From NCBI GenBank assembly GCA_041394885.1, contig JAWKHI010000015.1:1-64000 (forward strand): a stretch of DNA of 64,000 nucleotides, given 5' to 3'. This document shows positions 8,540-16,411 of the stretch, piece by piece. The DNA comes from DSOI01 sp041394885 (GTDB lineage: Bacteria > Acidobacteriota > Terriglobia > Bryobacterales > Bryobacteraceae). The notes beneath the pieces are model-generated. The model saw only the letters and a program-made list of their open reading frames with translations, made no database searches and had not been told where the DNA came from. The translations under genes and the position numbers were made by a program. How positions within the stretch are numbered: the stretch's first letter is position 1; the number at the start of each line of letters is the position of its first letter.

Positions 8540-9898
8540 TTACTGCGCGGCTTCGGCCGTCATCCGTCTCGCGGCGTATCCTTTCGGATACGACATCGAG
8601 ACGGGCTGCCCGCCGTATTGACCGGTGGCAACTTTCTCGCGGACGTTGTGGACGACGAATTCGCCCACTTTGACCGTAACTTTGTCCAGCACTTCCTTGG
8701 TGTCGGGGTCGATCACCTCGTTGTCGATGCGGTGGATCTCGAAACGATCGCCCGGTTGGACGCCATCATTGGCGCCGATGGTGAGGTACATGGTGCCGTT
8801 GGAGACGTTGGCGACGCGTCCTTCGATGGCGCGGGCCTGGCCGGCGAGTTTGGGAATGCGTTCGTCCAGCAGGACTAGGATCTTGTTGACGGCGTCGGAG
8901 GTGGCCTCGCCGATGATGGTGGCTTCGAAGTTGGAACTGGTCATGCTTGCGTTGGCGGCGCCGGCGGTGCGATGGCCGAGCGCATTGCCGACCGCACTCC
9001 AATCTTTGCTGGAGCGGCTGGACTCCCCGCGCGCTTCGGCCGTCTCGATCACTTCGCCCGTTTCGGCGTCGACGATGCGGAGGTTGATGCCGACGACTGC
9101 TTTTTCTTCCTTCTTGAATCCCGCGAGCCCTCCGAAGCGTCCGCCGATCACCGCAGCGACGCCGCCTCCCTTCTTCTGATCGTCACGTCCGAAGATGACG
9201 ATGTCGCCCATGAGTATGGCGTCGGCCCCGGTGATACGGCCGATCTTGGCCTTGGTGCCCTGATTGACGCGGTTTGTGGCGCCGAAATCCTGCTCCTTCA
9301 TGATGTTGTCGATCTTCTTGCGCTCGAGCAGGGTGACGTTCTTCGACTGATGCATCCGGGCGACGAGCATGGAACGGATGCCCTCGCCGATATTCACGTC
9401 ATTCTGGAACCAGTAGGTCACCCACTGCCGAACGGCCGAGTAGTCAAAGGCTTCGACGGCGACGCGTCGTTTGCGGGGGCCTGTGGGTTTGTTGGCCAGG
9501 TCCGGCGGAAAGTCCGTGGCTTTGCCGGTGACGGCTACTGGAGCGGCGGCCGCCTTGGCGGCGGGAGCCGCGCCGGCGGCGGCCGGTGCGGGAGCGGAAC
9601 CGGTCGCGGAAGGATCCATCAGGACCGTGATGATGTTCTCCGAGACGCCGGCCTTGCTCAGCTTGAGCATTTCGGCCGGGCCGAGTTTGGAGGCTTTGCC
9701 TTCCTTGGCGATCATCTTGACGATGAGTTCCTCCGACATCCCGCCTTTGACCAGTTCGATGACGGTATCGATCATCGAGGGAGCGGCGGCGCGGGGACGC
9801 GGTTTTGCCTGCGGCAAAGCCGTGGGCGCGGCGATCAGTCCTAAGGCGCAGACGCAGGCGAGCGTGAATGCGGAGTGTGAAACGATTCGGTGAATCAT
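8540..9898 (-). CDS. CsgG/HfaB-like exported protein
   Basis: Protein of 452 residues with a signal peptide (cleavage near ALPQA). A short helical domain (about 40-90) contains a VIELVKGGMSEELIVKMI repeat-like pair of helices, followed by an Ala/Pro linker. A CsgG/HfaB-type domain (about 140-360) includes RRVAVEAFDY, the NIGEGIRSMLVARM helix, a VTLLERKKIDNIMKEQDF segment and GADAILMGDIVIFG. The C-terminal part (about 370-430) is a beta barrel like that of FlgT or other SH3-like domains. CsgG proteins form outer-membrane secretion pores for curli, but acidobacterial relatives are often soluble and of unknown role, so pore formation is not claimed. It lies in the operon with the ECF sigma factor and the kinase. 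Confidence 0.8.
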   Translation of the reverse strand: MIHRIVSHSAFTLACVCALGLIAAPTALPQAKPRPRAAAPSMIDTVIELVKGGMSEELIVKMIAKEGKASKLGPAEMLKLSKAGVSENIITVLMDPSATGSAPAPAAAGAAPAAKAAAAPVAVTGKATDFPPDLANKPTGPRKRRVAVEAFDYSAVRQWVTYWFQNDVNIGEGIRSMLVARMHQSKNVTLLERKKIDNIMKEQDFGATNRVNQGTKAKIGRITGADAILMGDIVIFGRDDQKKGGGVAAVIGGRFGGLAGFKKEEKAVVGINLRIVDAETGEVIETAEARGESSRSSKDWSAVGNALGHRTAGAANASMTSSNFEATIIGEATSDAVNKILVLLDERIPKLAGQARAIEGRVANVSNGTMYLTIGANDGVQPGDRFEIHRIDNEVIDPDTKEVLDKVTVKVGEFVVHNVREKVATGQYGGQPVSMSYPKGYAARRMTAEAAQ

Positions 9899-9967
9899 CG
9901 TGGTGTGTCCTTTCTATCTGGATCAGCTACTGCCACCCACGAAAGCGGAATGGGTCGGCGAAAATGG

Positions 9968-10561
9968 TCATCCTGATTTCTCCGAGGATTGGCCGGAAGC
10001 CAGTTGCCGGACCAGCCAGGCGCGGGCGAAGGCCCAATGGCGCCGTACCGTGGAGTGAGAAACACCGAGCGTTTCCGCCACTTCGCGGTCCGCCAAACCG
10101 GAGAAAAACTTCAACTCCACCACGCGCGCCGCGTCCGGGTCGGTCCGTTCCAGGCGATGCAGAAGGTCATCGATCAATTCGACGTTGCCGGAAATGGCCG
10201 GGGCCGCGGCGAGATTTTCATCCAGGGAAACGTTCAGGCCGCCGCCGCGCTTTTCGGCGCGATGTTGGCGGGCGTGGTCGACGAGAACGCGCCGCATTTG
10301 GGAGGCTGCCACGGCGAAAAAGTGAATACGATCTTGCCAAGTCACTGGTGCGCCTTCGAAAACGCGGATGTAGGCCTCATGGACCAGCGCCGTCGGTTGC
10401 AGCGTGTGATCCACTCGCTCGCGGGACATGTAGGAACGGGCGACACCTCGCAGGTCCGAGTAGACGAGGTTCATGAGTCTCCCGGCGCAGGTGGAGTTGC
10501 CTGACCGGACCTCATTCAGGAGGCGTGTGATTTCGTGAGTATGCAACGAAGCTTCCGGCAT
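9968..10561 (-). CDS. ECF RNA polymerase sigma factor (Sig70-X6 type)
   Basis: Sigma factor of 197 residues with region 2 (about 10-85, including RLMNLVYSDLRGVARSYM and HTLQPTALVHEAYIRVFE) and region 4 (about 135-190, helix-turn-helix near LADREVAETLGVSHSTVRRH). The LQPTALVHEAY motif is typical of the ECF subgroup that in Acidobacteriota and Planctomycetota is linked to Ser/Thr kinases instead of classical anti-sigma factors. The start is set by a GGGAGCAGG ribosome-binding site directly before the ATG at 10561; a longer frame upstream lacks support. It heads a four-gene operon ending with the kinase, which probably regulates it. Confidence 0.92.
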   Translation of the reverse strand: MPEASLHTHEITRLLNEVRSGNSTCAGRLMNLVYSDLRGVARSYMSRERVDHTLQPTALVHEAYIRVFEGAPVTWQDRIHFFAVAASQMRRVLVDHARQHRAEKRGGGLNVSLDENLAAAPAISGNVELIDDLLHRLERTDPDAARVVELKFFSGLADREVAETLGVSHSTVRRHWAFARAWLVRQLASGQSSEKSG

Positions 10562-10691
10562 CCTGCTCCCTTTTTTTTGATTGCATGCCGGCTCGGCGGC
10601 CGGACGAGGCGGTGCGGGCAGGGAGGCGAAATGGGCCGCTCCCGCCCGCAAACGCTCTACAGAATTCGCGGGTGCGTTTCCCCGCGATTGG

Positions 10692-10759
10692 GATACATAA
10701 GTATGTGAACGGGGGGGATGGTTTGGGAAGTGGGGTAACGTTACTCACGTTAATGTGAG
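10692..10759. promoter_or_regulatory. Palindrome-rich divergent control region (ECF sigma / LuxI-like)
   Basis: The intergenic region 10562-10854 contains GATACATAA (10692-10700), the 10-bp perfect palindrome GTAACGTTAC (10735-10744), and CTCAC at 10744-10748 facing GTGAG at 10755-10759. These look like operator half-sites between the divergent sigma-factor and LuxI-like genes. The words GATACATAA, TTACTCAC and GTAACGT all recur in front of tssB at 49501-49548. No bound regulator is known. I see no gene here. Confidence 0.4.
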
Positions 10760-10827
10760 GAAATGTGTCCAATCGTGATGAATTAGGGGCAAGGCGCCAC
10801 GTCCGGCCGCGTGAACGTTGAACAAAA

Positions 10828-10854
10828 CCGCCTGTCCGCCGCGCTTAGGCGGGC
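10828..10854 (+). promoter_or_regulatory. Hairpin that could hide the LuxI-like ribosome-binding site
   Basis: CCGCCT at 10828-10833 can pair with AGGCGG at 10847-10852. The latter contains the only plausible Shine-Dalgarno sequence, just before the ATG at 10855. A second CCGCC at 10836-10840 offers an alternative partner. Pairing of either would block translation initiation. In so GC-rich a genome chance pairing is possible. Confidence 0.35.
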
Positions 10855-11418
10855 ATGAACACCAGCACTAACTTACGATTTGAAATTACGTCGGACCCGG
10901 CCCTGTTGTCTCTATACTTCGCGCTGCGCGAGCGCGAATATCTGCGTATCTGGGGTGTCCCCGGCCTAGGTAGCCCTGACCAGTTCGATGAGTCGGGCGA
11001 GATCGTGGTGGCGCTGGACGCCGGACGAGTGGTTGGAGGCGGGCGTCTGACGATGTCGTGGCCGGGGTGGCGCCTGCCGATGCCACTCGAGGGTCCGGAG
11101 TTCGAATTGCGGACCTTTCTTCCGGATCTGGACCGTCACGTCTATGCGGAGTATTCGCGGCACGTGGTGGATGCGAAGTCAGAAAACCGGATGGCGGTAT
11201 CCCACGGGTTGGCCTTGCATCTTTTTCGCGCGTCGGCTGTGCGCGGGGTCGAGATCGCGTTCAGCATCAGTCCGAAGCCGACGATGGTGATCAACCGGAG
11301 GCACGCACGGCGAGCCGGGGTGGGGTTCCAGGAATTCGCCGGAGCGGGGCCGCTCGTCAAGGACGGCATCGAGATGCACCTTTGCGGGTACACGAACCTG
11401 ACCGCGGCGTTGGGCTGA
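10855..11418 (+). CDS. LuxI-type acyl-homoserine-lactone synthase family protein (GNAT fold)
   Basis: Protein of 187 residues with the size and residue pattern of the autoinducer synthase family, which transfers an acyl group from acyl-ACP or acyl-CoA to an amino substrate. The invariant family residues appear in order at near-family spacing: Arg25 (LREREY), Trp33, Asp42 and Asp45 (PDQFD), Arg64 (GGGRL), and Glu99 with Arg102 (EYSRHVV). They match the conserved Arg, Trp, two Asp, Arg, Glu and Arg of EsaI/LasI. A later RRHARRAGV segment fits the C-terminal acyl-chain pocket region. FeeM-type N-acyl amino-acid synthases share the fold and are the main alternative. No LuxR-like receptor is adjacent. 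A methyltransferase-like gene follows after 18 bases. It is divergent from the ECF sigma gene. Confidence 0.72.
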   Translation: MNTSTNLRFEITSDPALLSLYFALREREYLRIWGVPGLGSPDQFDESGEIVVALDAGRVVGGGRLTMSWPGWRLPMPLEGPEFELRTFLPDLDRHVYAEYSRHVVDAKSENRMAVSHGLALHLFRASAVRGVEIAFSISPKPTMVINRRHARRAGVGFQEFAGAGPLVKDGIEMHLCGYTNLTAALG

Positions 11419-11436
11419 TGTTGACCAAACCGAAGC

Positions 11437-12063
11437 GTGAATTCCGCTCCCGTAGTCATGAGCGGAAATACAGAATCCTGGATGTGCCTGATGGCGGCGT
11501 CGATCTGTTTCGGAAGCTTCGCGCGCGCGATGCGGCGCCACTTCGCGGCGGAGCGTCCACTGGCGCCGATGACCGCGGCGGCGGCGGTCTGTGGGGCGGC
11601 CTCGGCGGTGCTGCACCTGTTTGGGATTTGGACAATGGCCGGCACACAGCCCGGGACGCTATATGGATGGGCGCTCTGCCGGCCGTGGGCGGCGGTGGCG
11701 ATGTACGGCGCGTCGCTCGGCCTATTCCGCGCGGCGCTTCGAGCATCCAGGCACTGCGGGTTGCGGGCCTGCTACGACGCCGGCGCACCGGTGACGTTGG
11801 CGGCGGAAGGCCCGTATCGATGGATCCGGCATCCTTTCTACACGGCCTACATGATCGCGTGGGCGGCCGGTGTGGTTGCCAGCGGATGGTGGCCGCTTGC
11901 GGCTTCGGGAGTGCTGATGTCGGCGTTCTACGCCCGCGCGGCCATCCTAGAGGAGCGCGCGCTGCTCGCCGGACCCATTGCCGGGCGCTATCGGAGGTAC
12001 ATGCGATCCCGCGGGCGGTTCCTGCCCTGGAAGATACCGGGTGGCGCCAACGCGGGCCAGTAG
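11437..12063 (+). CDS. Isoprenylcysteine carboxyl methyltransferase (ICMT)-like membrane protein
   Basis: Integral membrane protein of about 208 residues with four to five hydrophobic segments. The ICMT/phospholipid methyltransferase signature GPYRWIRHPFYTAYM lies at about residues 125-139, and a second cofactor-contact region, ALLAGPIAGRYRRYM, lies near the C-terminus. ICMT relatives transfer methyl from S-adenosylmethionine to carboxyl groups or lipids at the membrane; the bacterial substrates are mostly unknown. The frame starts at GTG 11437, with an ATG at 11458 as alternative. It directly follows the LuxI-like gene, so a carboxyl or lipid methylation of the acylated product is a reasonable guess. 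Its last 117 bases overlap the convergent regulator gene. Confidence 0.78.
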   Translation: MNSAPVVMSGNTESWMCLMAASICFGSFARAMRRHFAAERPLAPMTAAAAVCGAASAVLHLFGIWTMAGTQPGTLYGWALCRPWAAVAMYGASLGLFRAALRASRHCGLRACYDAGAPVTLAAEGPYRWIRHPFYTAYMIAWAAGVVASGWWPLAASGVLMSAFYARAAILEERALLAGPIAGRYRRYMRSRGRFLPWKIPGGANAGQ

Positions 12064-13332
12064 GACCTCGAAACGCGGATGGTCCCGCAGATGACGGAAA
12101 AACGGATACGCATGATACCAAATGACCAGAGGCTCGCGATCTTCCGCCGCCAGTTCCAAATGATACATGGCCTTGTCATGGTCACCGATGCCCATCCAGC
12201 AAAGGCAAAGCTGCGTGTTTGGAATCCACACGCCGGTGCGTTGGACGGCGCGGAACCACGAAAGTCGGCGGCGGGCCACCGACGGTCCGGCGCTGCGTCC
12301 GGAAAGGAAGGCGCGAAATCCCCAGGTAACCGGACGATCCTGAAGGCGGATGGGGCTTTGGTCCAGCACCCGGAGCGCGGCGGCGGGATCGTCCTGCGCT
12401 TCCAGCAGCACCGCGTGCGTCATGTAGTGCTGGTAGTTGTCTGGGGCGGCTTCCAGTGCGGCTCGCGCGGTTTCCGTGGCGGCCTTGTAGTCCCGCGCGA
12501 GGATCTGCATCATCGCGAGATCCGCCAGGCAGGCCGGGTTGCCGAACCCGTGATGATCCACCGATCGTTGGAGGTTGGCGACGGCTTCCGACGGTCGTCC
12601 CTGGGTGACCAGGTACGCCGTGTACCAGGGGTGCGTTCCCGCGTCGCCGCCGCTGAGTTCGACAGCTTTCTCGAAATGCCTGCCCGCGGCGGGCCAGTCC
12701 CACTCGAGCGCGCTGGCAACGGCGCCGCGAGCCAGCGACGCCTGCCATACGGCGGGATCGGACTCCAAGGCGCGGTCGGCGAGGGCGCGCGCCTCCGTCA
12801 ACGCGGGCTTGGGTTCTGCGCCGTGGATGGCCCACGAGGCCAGTGCCTCTGCCTTGAGCGCGAGAGCAAGCGCGAGGTCGGGCGATTCGGAGAGCACGCG
12901 GTCCAGGTGGCGGACTGCCGTTTTGTAGAGCGTGGGAGTGCGGCCTTCCATGGCCAGACGCGCGCTCCACAAACGGGACGAGCCTGCGGCCGACAGTTGC
13001 TGCCGTTGAGAGAACCGCGGCTGGTAGGAGCCTTTGGGGAGTTCAATGATAACCGGGTCCGTACGGCCAGCCGAGGCGTAATACTCGAGCAAGCGCTCGC
13101 GAAGGTTGGCCGCGGTGGTCCGCACGATGGAGTCCGCGCGCGGATCGAAACTGGCGAGGTCCCGCCCGAATACGTCCGCGGCAAGGGTTTTCTGTGTCAG
13201 GGAGTCGGCTTCGCCGGCGAGCGCTTGCTCCACAACGTGGGTCAGCAGGCGAAGTTCATTGGGCGACAGCCGGCTCTGGCGGCGGATGCAGTCCAGCGCG
13301 TGAGTCACATCGAACTGTTTCAGTCCGGCCAT
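11947..13332 (-). CDS. Winged-helix regulator with TPR-like domain
   Basis: Protein of 461 residues. The N-terminal 110 residues contain a DNA-binding-type domain with the motif FDPRADSIVRTTAANLRERLLEYY and a following GSYQPRF wing. It is shared with the divergent gene at 13464 and common in acidobacterial regulators. The rest is a series of TPR-like helical pairs (about residues 130-430) rich in A-x-x-x-A-L patterns, giving a protein- or peptide-binding solenoid. No membrane segment is evident. It is likely a transcription factor; its targets may include the shared promoter region 13333-13463 or the LuxI-like unit. The C-terminus overlaps the ICMT-like gene on the other strand. Confidence 0.75.
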   Translation of the reverse strand: MAGLKQFDVTHALDCIRRQSRLSPNELRLLTHVVEQALAGEADSLTQKTLAADVFGRDLASFDPRADSIVRTTAANLRERLLEYYASAGRTDPVIIELPKGSYQPRFSQRQQLSAAGSSRLWSARLAMEGRTPTLYKTAVRHLDRVLSESPDLALALALKAEALASWAIHGAEPKPALTEARALADRALESDPAVWQASLARGAVASALEWDWPAAGRHFEKAVELSGGDAGTHPWYTAYLVTQGRPSEAVANLQRSVDHHGFGNPACLADLAMMQILARDYKAATETARAALEAAPDNYQHYMTHAVLLEAQDDPAAALRVLDQSPIRLQDRPVTWGFRAFLSGRSAGPSVARRRLSWFRAVQRTGVWIPNTQLCLCWMGIGDHDKAMYHLELAAEDREPLVIWYHAYPFFRHLRDHPRFEVLLARVGATRYLPGQEPPAGSHVPPIAPGNGSGEQRALL

Positions 13333-13463
13333 GGTGGGTTAATGCCGTCATTATCCCCTACTTGTGATCAGAAGTGAACTTATCCGAGCCAGGCAGACAG
13401 TTTGAGAGGATAATTTACGCATAGCGAAATGAGGACAGGTTGGGGCGAGCCAAGGGGAGAGAG

Positions 13464-14270
13464 ATGCAATCGAGCATGGTAGTTGCCAAGATGCCGACTC
13501 GGCCGGTTCCGGCTGACGTCAAGTTACATTTCGTTGAAAAGGTGGCCCGGAGCGCGACCTTCCATCGAGCCGCGCAGTTACGCCGCATGTTGCAGTGGCT
13601 GGCGGAACGTTCCGAAAGCGAGGCGGCTGCGCCCACCGAGCACGAACTCGGCGTGACGGTGCTCTGCCGGCCGGATTTCGACCCGCAGAGCGATTCGTTG
13701 GTGAGAAAAGAGATGAGCCGGCTTCGCGAGAAGCTGACCAGATACTACGCGACAGAGGGCTTGGACGATGAGGTACGCATCCGCGCGAGCGGCGGTTACC
13801 GCCTTACGTTCGAATGGACTTCCCGCCCCATCGTTGTACGCGACGGGAGCGTGCGCCCGTGCCTGCTGATGCTGCCGCCGCGGCATGCCGCCGACCTGGC
13901 GGTGGAAACGATGGAACTGCATGAGCAGATACAAGTGCTGACGGGGTTGGCCGGCGGCGTGGATCAGATATCGCTCACCACCGCCCTTTCCTACGCGGGG
14001 CTCGCGTCCGACGTGCGGACCGTAGCCGCCGAGTGCGGCGCCGACTGTGTTGTGGAAGGATCGGTGCGTAGGCGCGGAGATGGATTGGCGGCGACGTTGT
14101 GGGTAGTGGATGGCCGCAGCGGACGAGCACGGGGTGCCGGGCGTGTCTTCGAGGGAGACATCGGCCGGATCGCGGAAGCAGCGGCGGATTGGGTGGTTCG
14201 ATCGGGGCGCGTGGCGGAAGTGCCCTCGCGCCCGGCTGGCATCCAGCGGGCGGCGGCGACGGCGCACTAG
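13464..14270 (+). CDS. Winged-helix regulator with CadC/TolB-like C-terminal domain
   Basis: Protein of 268 residues. The N-terminal 110 residues repeat the DNA-binding module of the divergent neighbour (FDPQSDSLVRKEMSRLREKL and a GGYRLTFEW wing). The C-terminal half carries the GADCVVEGSVRRRGDGL element and a DGRSG turn, known from TolB-like domains attached to CadC-type and adenylate-cyclase-type regulators. No membrane segment is seen. The start is ATG 13464, supported by the purine-rich AAGGGGAGAGAG just before it. Divergent promoters for both regulators must lie in 13333-13463. Ligand and targets are unknown. Confidence 0.75.
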   Translation: MQSSMVVAKMPTRPVPADVKLHFVEKVARSATFHRAAQLRRMLQWLAERSESEAAAPTEHELGVTVLCRPDFDPQSDSLVRKEMSRLREKLTRYYATEGLDDEVRIRASGGYRLTFEWTSRPIVVRDGSVRPCLLMLPPRHAADLAVETMELHEQIQVLTGLAGGVDQISLTTALSYAGLASDVRTVAAECGADCVVEGSVRRRGDGLAATLWVVDGRSGRARGAGRVFEGDIGRIAEAAADWVVRSGRVAEVPSRPAGIQRAAATAH

Positions 14271-14346
14271 AAATCCGGGCGCCCTACGCTGCCAGTTGCG
14301 TTGCCGGTGGCAAACGCGGCATTATCCGTCGGTGGGTATCGAATCC

Positions 14347-15900
14347 ATGCCGTTGCCAGGGGGTAATTCCTCGCCGCTACGCGAGCGCATTGGACGCATC
14401 GCGGGACCGGCGCTTTTCATTGCGATCCTACTGCTGCCCACGCCGGCGGGCCTGGAGTGGAAAGCGCAGCGTATGGCCGCCATCGCGGCGTTGATGGCGG
14501 TTTGGTGGATCACCGAAGCCATTCCCATCGCCGCCACGGCGCTGCTGCCGCTGGCTTTGGCGCCGCTGCTGGGCGTGATGCCTTCGGCGCGGATCGCTCT
14601 GAGCTACGGCAACCACCTGGTCTTCCTTTATATGGGCGGCTTCATGTTGGCGCTGGGGATGGAGCGCGTGAACCTCCACCGCCGCGTGGCGTTGTTCACT
14701 ATCGATGCGATCGGCGCCAGTCCCCGGCGCTTGGTACTCGGATTCATGGTCTCGACTGCGTTTCTATCGATGTGGGTCTCCAATACGGCGACCACGCTGG
14801 TGATGCTGCCCATCGCACTGGCTGTGATCCGGCAATTGGCGCCGGCGGCGCGCATCGACGGGATTCGGGTGGATGACGGGGGTGAGCGCATCTTCCAGGG
14901 ATTCGGATCCGTGCTCTTGCTGGGCCTGGCTTTTTCGGCGAGCGTCGGAGGGGTGGGCACCGTGATCGGGACCGGCACTACGGTGGCATTTCTCGGATTT
15001 CTCCAGGAACGGTTTCCGGACAAGCCTCCGATCTCGTTTTCCGATTGGGCCATGGTCGGCGTGCCGGTCGCGGCCGTGGCCCTTCCTCTGATGTGGCTGT
15101 ATCTGTGCCGGTTCGGAAGCATGCTGCGTTTGAGCCGGGTGAGCTTCGACACGGGGCCCTCGGTGATCCGCGCGGAGCGGGACAAGTTGGGCGCGATGAG
15201 CGACGCCGAGATCACAGTGACGGTTGTCGCCGTGCTCACCGCTCTCGGCTGGGTATTCCGCCAGCCGCTGGATATCGGCTGGCTGCATGTGCCTGGGTGG
15301 AGCAGCCTGTTCGCCGATCCGAAGGGCGTTCACGATACGACGGTGGGCGTGCTGATGGCTTCGATGTTGTTCGTGCTGCCGGAGAGTTGGAGCCCGAGGA
15401 AAGGACCGCGGCGCGCGTTGCTCGATTGGGACACGATTCAGAACGGCCTGCCGTGGGGCGTAATTCTGTTGCTGGGCGGCGGATTCGCCATGGCGGCCGG
15501 CATCGAGGAAAGCGGATTGGCCGCCTACGCAGGCAGCCAATTGGGCATGCTGCGTGGGACGCCGGTCTGGATCCTTGTGCCTTCCGCGTGCCTGTTGGCG
15601 GTGATCATGACCGAGATCACTTCCAACGTCGCCACGGTGCTGATGCTGGCGCCGGTGCTGGCGGAAGCGGCTCTCGGCTTGGGCATCAACCCGTATCTGC
15701 TGTTGATACCCACCACCATCATGACGTCGTTCGCCTTCATGCTTCCGGTGGCCACGCCTCCCAATGCGATCGTATTCGCCAGTGGATGGATCACGATTCC
15801 GCAGATGTTCCGCGCGGGCGTGGTGCTCGATCTGTTCGCGTTGTTGCTTGTGCCGGTGATGGTCTACTTCATCGGGGGCGCGGTTTTCGGCTTCTCTTAA
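14347..15900 (+). CDS. DASS/SLC13-family anion:sodium symporter
   Basis: Integral membrane transporter of about 517 residues with 11 or more hydrophobic segments. It contains the family's two substrate and sodium motifs: WVSNTATTLVMLP in the first half and ITSNVATVLMLAP in the second. The second is SNV in place of the usual SNT. WWITEAIPIAATALLPL and LPVATPPNAIVFASG are also characteristic of the family, which carries di- and tricarboxylates or sulfate. The substrate cannot be assigned. The start is ATG 14347, or possibly GTG 14332; longer upstream extensions overlap the regulator gene and are unlikely. It lies 76 bases after the regulator at 13464 and may be its target. Confidence 0.88.
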   Translation: MPLPGGNSSPLRERIGRIAGPALFIAILLLPTPAGLEWKAQRMAAIAALMAVWWITEAIPIAATALLPLALAPLLGVMPSARIALSYGNHLVFLYMGGFMLALGMERVNLHRRVALFTIDAIGASPRRLVLGFMVSTAFLSMWVSNTATTLVMLPIALAVIRQLAPAARIDGIRVDDGGERIFQGFGSVLLLGLAFSASVGGVGTVIGTGTTVAFLGFLQERFPDKPPISFSDWAMVGVPVAAVALPLMWLYLCRFGSMLRLSRVSFDTGPSVIRAERDKLGAMSDAEITVTVVAVLTALGWVFRQPLDIGWLHVPGWSSLFADPKGVHDTTVGVLMASMLFVLPESWSPRKGPRRALLDWDTIQNGLPWGVILLLGGGFAMAAGIEESGLAAYAGSQLGMLRGTPVWILVPSACLLAVIMTEITSNVATVLMLAPVLAEAALGLGINPYLLLIPTTIMTSFAFMLPVATPPNAIVFASGWITIPQMFRAGVVLDLFALLLVPVMVYFIGGAVFGFS

Positions 15901-16063
15901 CCGGCGCTTTCGCGCCGTCGAAATCTCCGAAAACACGTCACGGCGCGGTGGGAAGGATCAGACGCATTTTCTCCAGCCTCAGGCCCCGATGCGTGCCCCT
16001 ACGGCCTCTCACCGGTCGCCGGCTGGATGGGATGCTCGAAGCCTCCTCGTCCGGCAAGTCCCG

Positions 16064-16411
16064 TCAACGGCCGCCCGCAACCTCGAGCGCCCGCCCGTCG
16101 CGCAAATGCAGCTTCTCTCCGTCCCACGCCGAATAGAGCTCCGCATCGTCCAGCCGGCCCAACGCCGGCTCCGGCGGCTCCAGCCGCAGCCGGCCCCGGT
16201 AGAGCGGCTCTCCGCCCTCCGTATAGATCTCCGCCGACACCTCCGCCTCACTCTCCCCCGAATGCCGCACGCTCGCCCACACTCCCCCATCCGGACCGCC
16301 CACCCAGACCGCATCCGAGGGAACTCCAGCCGGAGGCCGCGCTGTACTTCCGCTCCCACAACTCCACAACGCCAGCGCCGCAAGGGCCACTAGCACCGCT
16401 CTCACCATCAT
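16064..16411 (-). CDS. Small lipoprotein, candidate immunity partner of the preceding effector-like gene
   Basis: Protein of 115 residues with a lipoprotein signal: a hydrophobic stretch VLVALAALALWS directly before Cys18. The mature part is about 97 residues, beta-rich (VWVGGPDGGVWASV, then YRGRLRLEPPE). It overlaps the upstream cysteine-hydrolase gene by 4 bases (ATGA, 16408-16411), so the two are coupled. Immunity proteins against periplasm-acting cell-wall amidase effectors are usually small periplasmic proteins or lipoproteins encoded right after the effector, which fits. I recognise no named family, and immunity is an inference. The 163 bases downstream (15901-16063) hold only a 6-bp hairpin at 15902-15917. 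Confidence 0.7.
   Translation of the reverse strand: MMVRAVLVALAALALWSCGSGSTARPPAGVPSDAVWVGGPDGGVWASVRHSGESEAEVSAEIYTEGGEPLYRGRLRLEPPEPALGRLDDAELYSAWDGEKLHLRDGRALEVAGGR

Noticed and set aside
10512..10772. An upstream extension or small gene before the ECF sigma factor
   Set aside because: The frame spans the operator-like palindromes and lacks a start signal; the sigma factor's real start is at 10561.
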